Assembly (NCBI GenBank): GCA_037447655.1 | Contig: JBBHKE010000239.1 | Location: forward strand, 1 to 33,546 | Direction of reading: 5' to 3' | DNA: 33,546 bases | Source of the DNA: Zygnema cylindricum | Taxonomy: Eukaryota; Streptophyta; Zygnematophyceae; Zygnematales; Zygnemataceae | Shown: piece by piece, positions 26,872 through 33,546 of the stretch | Position numbering within the stretch: position 1 is the stretch's first letter | Layout: each line of letters begins with the position of its first letter | Translations under genes and position numbers: made by a program | Notes under the pieces: model-generated | The model's database searches: none | Seen by the model: only the letters and a program-made list of their open reading frames with translations | What the model was told of the DNA's origin: nothing

Positions 26872-29800
26872 ATGGTGTCAGGTCCACCGGCAGAATCGAG
26901 ATCCTATCAGGTAAGCTTTGCACATTTTTACGACACGTGGAGACGTAAAATAGGATGCCACGTGGCAAGACTGGAATAGGAAGCTGGTTATTTTAAGCCC
27001 TGGAAAATAATGGAAACGCTACATTTGGTTACTCCATATTATACTCATGTCGATGTAGAAATGTTGTAAAATTTAGGGACATTGTCCAAGATTGCAATTT
27101 TTTCTTATTTTAGGAGATATTTTAATATTTGGTTTTTTTAATGTGATTAATTTTAATTTAGTTTTATATTATTTTTTCTCATATACTCAGCTTGTATGAT
27201 TTGAGATTTTCAGCAATTAGGTGACTTCTGGAGAATTTCATTTTCCGTTAACAAATTCACCCTTAATTTTTAATTCCTGAAAAAATATTTGAAATTGTAC
27301 CTTTTTATGTTTTTCAAAGAATTGAAATTGCACCTTTTTTTGTTTTTCAAAGAATTGAAATTGTACCTTTTTATGTTTTTCAAAGAATTGAAATTGTACC
27401 TTTTTTTGTTTTTCAAAGAATTGAAATTGTACCTTTTTTTGTTTTTCAAAGAATTGAAATTGCACCTTTTTTTGTTTTTCAAAGAATTGAAATTGTACCT
27501 TTTTTTGTTTTTCAAAGAATTGAAATTGCACCTTTTTATGCATTCAGTTATGCTTGAAGGTGCGTAGTGAGATTTTGGAGTTTTCCATGTGGAGGCCAGG
27601 ATTGCAAACACAATTGATTTATATTAAAAGTAATTTATGCTGTTGGTGACATTTTTGTGGAGTTTAATTACACATTTTTTTTGTTGTATTTTACACTACT
27701 CTCCCTCGGGGATGGTTCACGTTCACCGCCCACCATAATTAGTGTGGACAAAGTAACATTATGCATTGGAGCGGTTCCTGCTTAGTCACCTAAACAGAGT
27801 CTTTGTGGAAACTGTAACCTGTAGCAAACACAGGTGGTTTTATGTAAAATCAATAATGGGCAATAATGATGTATAATAATGATGTATAATGATATATGTA
27901 AAATTCATTATTGGGCAATAATGAGATATACATTTATCAATCCGTTTATCATGCATACCTATAATCATCATGGTGACCGATAAATGGCGATAAGTTCGAT
28001 TATTGCCGATAAACTGATAACTGACGATAAAGATATATACAAAATAATATGAAAAACAGTGCAGAAGGTTTATGTATGCAGACAGTTCACTAAAGGGAAG
28101 CCTTTTCAAAATGTCCCTTTTCATAGAAACTTGATCTGTAATTCGGTAAACACATAATTTAGTTGCCATACTTTTTTTTTATTTGTATAACTACAATCCT
28201 GTCATTATTATTGGTTTTACCGTCAATAATTTCGAACATTTCGGACAGACAATCAGTCATTGGGTTCGATACGGATTACCGGATTTTCGAAATTCATTCC
28301 CAATATAAAACCCTACTGTTTATTAACCTTACCCTCATGCCATAATTTATCCATTCTCATAATTTATCTATTCACTTGTTTTCAATTGTTCCCTAACTTG
28401 TTTGATACTCTACAAACCTTTTCATACCTCTCCTGGACCTTATTTGATACCCACTTTAATATTAATATACATCAATATAATATTTACATACTGATTAACT
28501 CTCAATATTATGTGTTCCAGGTCCATTTATTTTCTTGAGGTTACCGCATACTTTTTTTACCACCTCTCTCTTTACCTCTTGAGAGTTTCTTTAAGTAGTG
28601 TCTTTATACTGTCTTTTGCAGGACGGCAGTGTCTCTTTTTAAAGTTTTTTAAAAGTGTGTTAAAAAAAGTGTCTAAAAAAAGTGTTTAAAAAAAGTGTTA
28701 AAAAAGGTGTGTAAAAAGTGTCCTGTACTCTGTTTTTTGCAGGATGGCAGCTTCCCAGAATCTTCCGTTGAAGCGTCTCTTTTTTCACAACAAAACCCCT
28801 ATTGGACCCGTCCAAATACTTCTCACTCGGTATGGAAAGGATATTTTAAAATTCGCCTTTTTTGTTGGTTTTCAAATGCAAGCTTTTTTTGTCGGTTTTC
28901 AAATGCACACATTTTTTTTTTTTTCATATCAAAAGGGGATGTTTGAGTGAGGAGTCTCTCGAATCGATCGGTTTTGAGAGTTGGAATGGAAGTAGATGAA
29001 TATTTTTTGTTCGAATATGAATAATTTCATACTTTTTTTACCACCTCTCTCTTTACCTCTTGAGAGTTTCTTTAAGAAGGGTCTTTATACTGCAGGACAA
29101 TAGTGTCTCTTTTAAAAGTTTTTTAAAAAAGTGTTTAAAAAAAGTGTTAAAAAAGGTGTGTAAAAAGTGTCCTGTATTCTGTTTTTTGCAGGACGGCAGC
29201 TTCCCAGAATCTTCTGTTGAAGCGTCTCTTTTTTCACGACAAAACCTCTATTGGACCCGTCCAAATACTTCAGAGAGGCTCCCATTGGGCCTAGTGACCC
29301 CCCCGGGCCCAAACATGCACTCGGTATGGAATGGATATTTAAAAATTTTCCTTTTTTGTCGGTTTTCAAATGCATGCTTTTTTTTTTTTTTTTGAATTTC
29401 ATGTCGAAGAGGGGATGTTTGAGTGAGGAGTCTGTTGAATCGATCGGTTTTGAGAGTTGGAATGGAAGTAGATGAATATATTTTGTTCGAATATGAATAA
29501 TTTCAATAAAGACAAGCAAGTGTTTGGGTGTTTTTAGGGTTCAAATGGGGTAAAAGACGGTTTAATAGAGAAATGTATGATTGGAGAATGTAGGTGGTGG
29601 AAAGGCGACGTGACGGATTAAATATTTTGATTCCTCCACTGAAATGGACTTATTTTATTATACCTTTCACGTTTGTTATAGTAAGTGATTTTTTGCATAA
29701 CTTTTCATATTTGTTTTTGTAATTTTTGTTTTTGTAAGTTATGTTTTTGTATCTTGCATGTTTGCTTTAGTGAGAGATTTTTTTAGCTTATCTTCAAATG

Positions 29801-32046
29801 ATTTTCTGCATATTTTTCAGTTATTTTTTGTGTATTTTTCTTTCTTTTGTGTTGTTGGGGTAAGATAAGAGGTCGTAACCGAGAGTCACAGAAGTAAAGG
29901 TTACAAACTGAGAGTTACAAAGGTTTTCAAATTACAGAGAGTAACTATTTCCATGTCAGTTGCGTCGATAATTCTCAATAATTTTGAGAATCAGTTCGTC
30001 CAATTCATGGGCCGATGGCAAAACTAAACTATCTACCACTAAAAAAAATAAAGTGTTATGCTTTTTACAGTGGCCATTACGAGTATATTTATATAGAAAC
30101 ATTAACTCTGTAATAAGTAATTATTTGTAATAAGTAACATATTAATGATGGTGTATCAGTGATATAAGTATTTGGAACAGGAAAATTCATTGATGAAAGG
30201 GACATTTTATGAAACTTGAAAGCCAATCATCTGAAATAAACGTGATTTACAGTAAGGATCATAGGAATTGTGCCTAGAATAAACAGTTTCCAAACGTTGC
30301 ACATGAAATTTTCAGTTTTTGTTTCTGTTTCCGTTTTTGTTTCCGTTCCTGTTTCTACTCATTTGACCAAAATTTGTTGCGTTTGTTGTTTGTTGCGTTT
30401 GTTGTTTGTTGCGTTTGTAATCTGTTACTCATTTTGTTTTTGTTTTTCCTTGAAAAAAATGATTTTTTTGAACAGATTTGGAATATTGCAGTTTGGTCAA
30501 TGTTGGTTGTCGGTATCACCCAATTCGATATATTTGGCATCTTCCCGACTATAGCTGTACTACCCTTTATTCTTGTGGGAGGACTGTGAGTTTTTTACCT
30601 CTTTATATGCCTATGTTGTTAAAATACGAAATATAGACTTGGTAACTAAAATTAACTTTTATTTGGTATTTCCACTTTTTTCTTTTCTAATTTGCGTGCA
30701 TGACAACAGTGCCCTGTTATCTCTCTATCCACCTCCTAGTATTGTAGGCTTTTAACCCCCTATTTATTCTTTCTTGGTGTTACCATTTTGCCCTTAAAAT
30801 ATCAGATATATGTTTATAATAGCGATTCCTTATCTCAATATTCTCCTCCCTCTCCCTCGCCCTCTCCCTCTCCCTCTTCATCTCCCCGTCCCCCGTCCCC
30901 CTCCCTCTCCCCCTACTGATGTGTGCCTTTGTTCTCAGGACTATACATGTACACTCTCTATACATGTCTCTCTTCCACTCTAAATTATGTACTCATATGT
31001 CCATTTTCAATTCCCACTTAAAAATTGCATAGTACTTTTCCATAAAATAGTCTAGAAACCGTAATAAAACCTTGTACTAAAAGCTCGAGAATCTTTTTGA
31101 ATCCTGGAAACTCTTTACGACCTCTTAAATCTTGATATAGATTGTTTTAAAAACCCTAAACAACTCTAATAAAGTCGTGTTTTTTTGTCTTTATTGTTTG
31201 TCTCTTGACAGGTTGTTATGGCTAGTGACGAGAGGGCTCAATGTGGAAACTCACATTTTCATTGGATACAACGATTATGTGATTCAACGAATAAAAAAAA
31301 AAAAAATTATTCAGGAGCACAAAGGACAAATTAGAAACATTTTGGCGGTAAAACTGACGACGAAAGTCACAAGTCGAGTAGATGACGAAAATCGCGTAAG
31401 TGAGGTGAGATTTTCCGGGAATAACTTGAAAATTTCCCTAAGTTTTTTTTTTTTTTTGACTTTCAAGGTGTAAAATAAAGGTGTAAAATAAAGGGGTAAA
31501 ATATGTGGTAGTGTATTAAATTGTTATTACCTGTGCAAAATAGCGGTATTTTTATTTAACAGCAAATGGTCGATAATAATATTTTCTTATGTCATCAAAT
31601 AAAAAGCCTTGAGTCACTAAATTCGATCTCATCCTATTGATCAAAACTACTTAGTACCTTTTTAGTACCGGATTTCTTAGGGTTTTCAAATGACTTTTTT
31701 CTTGGTTTTTAGGATTTCTTTTATGGCGAGTGAATTGCCCCTTCAATTGTTTTTTTTTTTTTCTTTCCTTTTCTTTTTAAAAAAGAGTGCCTCGACCGTA
31801 TGTGAAATAGTGGAGCCGGGCGCCACGAATATGTTTGGAGAATGTTTGGTAAAATTGGAACAAGAATGGCTTTTACGAGAAATTGGGGCTTTTATGACTC
31901 AAGTTCATAATGATAACAATAATAATAATACTAGTACTGTGGTCTCGGACCCATCTACTATTGGAACTTCAATTTTTTCCGTTTCTTTGAAGGAAACCTC
32001 TCGAGAATCATTTTTCCCATCGAATTGGGAACCGTCTCCTAGGTGA
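26872..32046 (+). CDS. Unrecognised small membrane protein, 5 exons, with a duplicated exon 2
   Basis: Proposed exons: 26872-26910, 28743-28829 (2a) and/or 29192-29323 (2b), 30476-30585, 31212-31395 and 31786-32046. All are GT-AG with consistent phases, giving 226 residues with 2a, 241 with 2b and 270 with both. Exon 3 and the start of exon 4 encode two close hydrophobic segments (WSMLVVGITQF and IAVLPFILVGGLLLWLV), likely a membrane hairpin. The polar remainder includes GLNVETHIFIGYNDYV, VKLTTKVTSRVDDENR and TNMFGECLVKLEQEWLLREI, which look conserved but match no family I can name. The tail has an Asn run. The start is uncertain: an in-frame ATG at 26653 would add 73 residues, but the intervening GA-rich sequence looks like a leader. 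Exon 5's acceptor (AAAAAG at 31785) is the least sure. Confidence 0.7.
27291..27545. repeat. 33-bp minisatellite (7.7 copies)
   Basis: Units start at 27291, 27324, 27357, 27390, 27423, 27456, 27489 and 27522 (last partial). Consensus core GAAATTG[T/C]ACCTTTTT[A/T]TG then TTTTTCAAAGAATT. Very homogeneous, so recent. It is in intron 1 of the membrane-protein gene. Its length is a multiple of three, so both strands stay open (KKVQFQFFEKQ on minus), but there is no other sign of coding. Confidence 0.95.
27560..28540. other. Intron 1 of membrane-protein gene, no exon seen
   Basis: AT-rich. 27840-28030 contains repeated ATAATGATGTATAATGAT and CCGATAAA/GCGATAA words, possibly an eroded element. Nothing codes convincingly on either strand. 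Confidence 0.45.
28549..29508 (+). repeat. ~480-bp tandem duplication carrying exon 2 of the membrane-protein gene
   Basis: Copy 1 is 28549-29029 and copy 2 is 29030 to about 29508. Both run from CATACTTTTTTTACCACCTC through an AAAAAAGTGTT-rich stretch, a TTTTTTGCAG acceptor, the exon, the TCG|GTATGG donor, and a shared tail GAATCGATCGGTTTTGAGAG. Copy 2 has about 45 extra bases near the exon end (GGGCCTAGTGACCCCCCCGG region); copy 1 has extra AAAAAGTGT units in front. Confidence 0.95.
29509..30475 (+). other. Intron 2 of membrane-protein gene
   Basis: No exon seen. Contains a GTTTCTGTTTCCG/TTTTTGTTTCCG stretch (30315-30355) and a TTGTTGCGTTTGTTG 16-bp tandem repeat (30375-30420) shortly before the TTGAACAG acceptor. 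Confidence 0.5.
30586..31211 (+). other. Intron 3 of membrane-protein gene
   Basis: Donor ACT|GTGAGT, acceptor TTGACAG. Contains a CTCCCTCTCC pyrimidine block (30840-30915). Confidence 0.6.
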
Positions 32047-32054
32047 AGAGAGAA

Positions 32055-32220
32055 AGATATGAGAGAGAGATAGATTGAGAGAAATGGAGAGAGAGTGAGA
32101 GAGAGAGAGAGAGCGAGAGGGAGTGAGAGTGAGAGCGAGAGAGTAGAAGAGAGTGAGAGGGAGAGAGATGGTGTGAGAGAGAGAGGGCGAGAGAGGGGGG
32201 GAGAGAGAGAGGAGGGAGTG
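32055..32220. repeat. GAGA-rich purine tract after the stop codon
   Basis: The plus strand is almost only G and A, mostly GAGAGAGA with GAGTGAGA variants. It begins about 10 bp after the proposed stop codon, so it would be in the 3' UTR. Confidence 0.9.
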
Positions 32221-33546
32221 CCAATCAAATTGCATGCAAAAGGAGTGGTAAAATGAGTGTAAAATTAGAGGATGGTGTTTTGGGATTGGTAAAAAAGCTA
32301 TCGAAGTGTTCCACCTTTTTTTTTGTTTTTTTTGTATTTCCTTTCCTAGTTTTTTCTTCAGTTAGCTATTGATTTCCGATATATTAATTATGCGAAAAAG
32401 TTGATTCAAAAGGTGAAATTTTCTTTGAATCCTTTTAACTTCAGTAAAAATTACATTTTATTTCTTGTAAATAGCAAAATTTGTACGATAAAAATTGCCA
32501 AAAATGGTAAAAATTAATTCGATTTACGACCCTATTTGCCAATAAACTTGTATTTGTCCTTATTACATCGAGCAATGTGTGATTCTTTTTTATTATGATT
32601 GTTATTATTATTATTTATGCTATATGCACAATTAAATGGCTTTTCGAGACCAATTTTTTGACGATTTTAGCGTTGAATGTTTCATTTTTTTTTTGCCTTT
32701 AATTTATATTTTTGTCCGTACATGGTAGTCACTTCTATTTGGTAATTGCTGAGAAACTTTTTGACATTTTGATTTTTTGACTTTTTTATTTTTGTCATTT
32801 GGCATATAACGTGTAATAGATAGCTATTGTTTTGACAAACCAAAAAACGTTTTTTTTTTTTAATTTTGTTTTTCTGCTTTTGTATTCTTTTTTCTTTAAC
32901 CTAGAAATATACAATCATTCTGTCGAGTATGGGGAACAAATGGGGTTTATGTCCCACGGAATTTTATTCTTTTTAAGGTATTTTTCAGATAATGACTATT
33001 TTGTCAGTTTGCGAATAAAGAATACGAATATAATCAGAATACAAATATTTTTCAGAACACAAATCGGACGGTTGCAATGGAAAGATAAGATCCTCATCCT
33101 AACTTGTGATTTGCCGGTCTTTGAATGAAATCCGTACATGTGCACGAAAAAAATAATACATTTTGATTTCCAAAAAAAAAACATCAATGCTAATAGCGGT
33201 ACATTTAATACGCAACACTTCCCCTAGTTATTAAAATGAGAAATTAGAATGTGTAATACTAATTTAGTGCAAAGAGACATGACATATAGTATTTCACTTC
33301 CTTAGAAAAAACAAGAGTTTTTGGCAACATTAATTTTTGATTTCGGCTCAAAAAAACTTAAGACCGAAAATAGTGTTATTAAATTTAATAAGAATAAATA
33401 ACAACTTATAAAAAAATAAAAGTGGGAAATGTAAATGGTGTCAAATTTTTTTCGTCAAAAAGGGCCGCAAATCAATGTGGAAATGCTTCCTCAATAATGT
33501 GTAAATGACAATTTTTATGTATGCATATACAGGAAGGAGAGAGGGG
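32221..33546. other. Intergenic to right edge, no gene seen
   Basis: AT-rich. 33055-33210 contains CGGACGGTTGCAATGG, GCCGGTCTTTGAATGAAAT, CCGTACATGTGCACG and TGCTAATAGCGGTAC, which match the core and right end of the CACCGC-TIR element family (26287). Its left end is not recognisable. Otherwise unremarkable. Confidence 0.45.

Noticed and set aside
27238-27611. Proteins with KKVQFQFFEKQ repeats on the minus strand
   Set aside because: Product of the 33-bp minisatellite; it lies in an intron of a gene on the other strand.
33195-33225. GCAACACT next to CTAGTTATT resembling the hAT MITE terminus
   Set aside because: Only about 11 bases match and there is no partner terminus or target duplication.

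Overview
The window is nuclear DNA of a streptophyte (a land plant or a close algal relative). Three intron-bearing genes can be read by joining exons at GT-AG sites in matching phase. Two of them have clear plant relatives: CTP synthase, and the CENATAC/TITAN-LIKE zinc-finger splicing factor. The rest is AT-rich intergenic and intronic DNA full of homopolymers, purine/pyrimidine tracts, minisatellites, MITE-like elements and one nearly full-length Ty1/copia retrotransposon. The species cannot be told from the sequence.

Layout: 58-4352 (minus) is the 5' part of a CTP synthase gene (exons 1-5, about 171 residues; the rest lies left of the window). Its introns hold a hAT-type MITE (671-1131), a three-copy array of the exon-4 acceptor region, and a degenerate ACATTGGAC satellite. 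A 1.4 kb divergent spacer with telo-box-like repeats and an 18-bp GTACG minisatellite separates it from the CENATAC/TITAN-LIKE gene at 5785-10598 (plus, 6 exons, about 524 residues). 10.6-18.6 kb is gene-free and carries dispersed repeats and a family of small inverted-repeat elements. 18604-24182 is a decayed copia element with 472/455-bp LTRs. A second copia RNase H relic (24370-24885), another MITE-like element and a GC-rich minisatellite follow. 26872-32046 (plus) is a 5-exon gene for an unrecognised small membrane protein whose second exon sits in a tandem duplication. 32.2-33.5 kb has no gene.

The most unusual pattern is that the DNA around splice acceptors has been tandemly duplicated in all three genes. 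In CENATAC intron 4, five copies at about 112-131 bp spacing carry the start of exon 5. In CTP synthase intron 3, three copies carry the start of exon 4. Most upstream copies have lost the AG dinucleotide. In the third gene a complete phase-0/phase-0 exon has been duplicated with its acceptor and donor, and both copies are open. A second notable point is that the copia element appears to start gag inside its LTR and to have a primer binding site that resembles the half-tRNA-iMet type known from Drosophila copia. No CRISPR arrays, rRNA or tRNA genes were seen.
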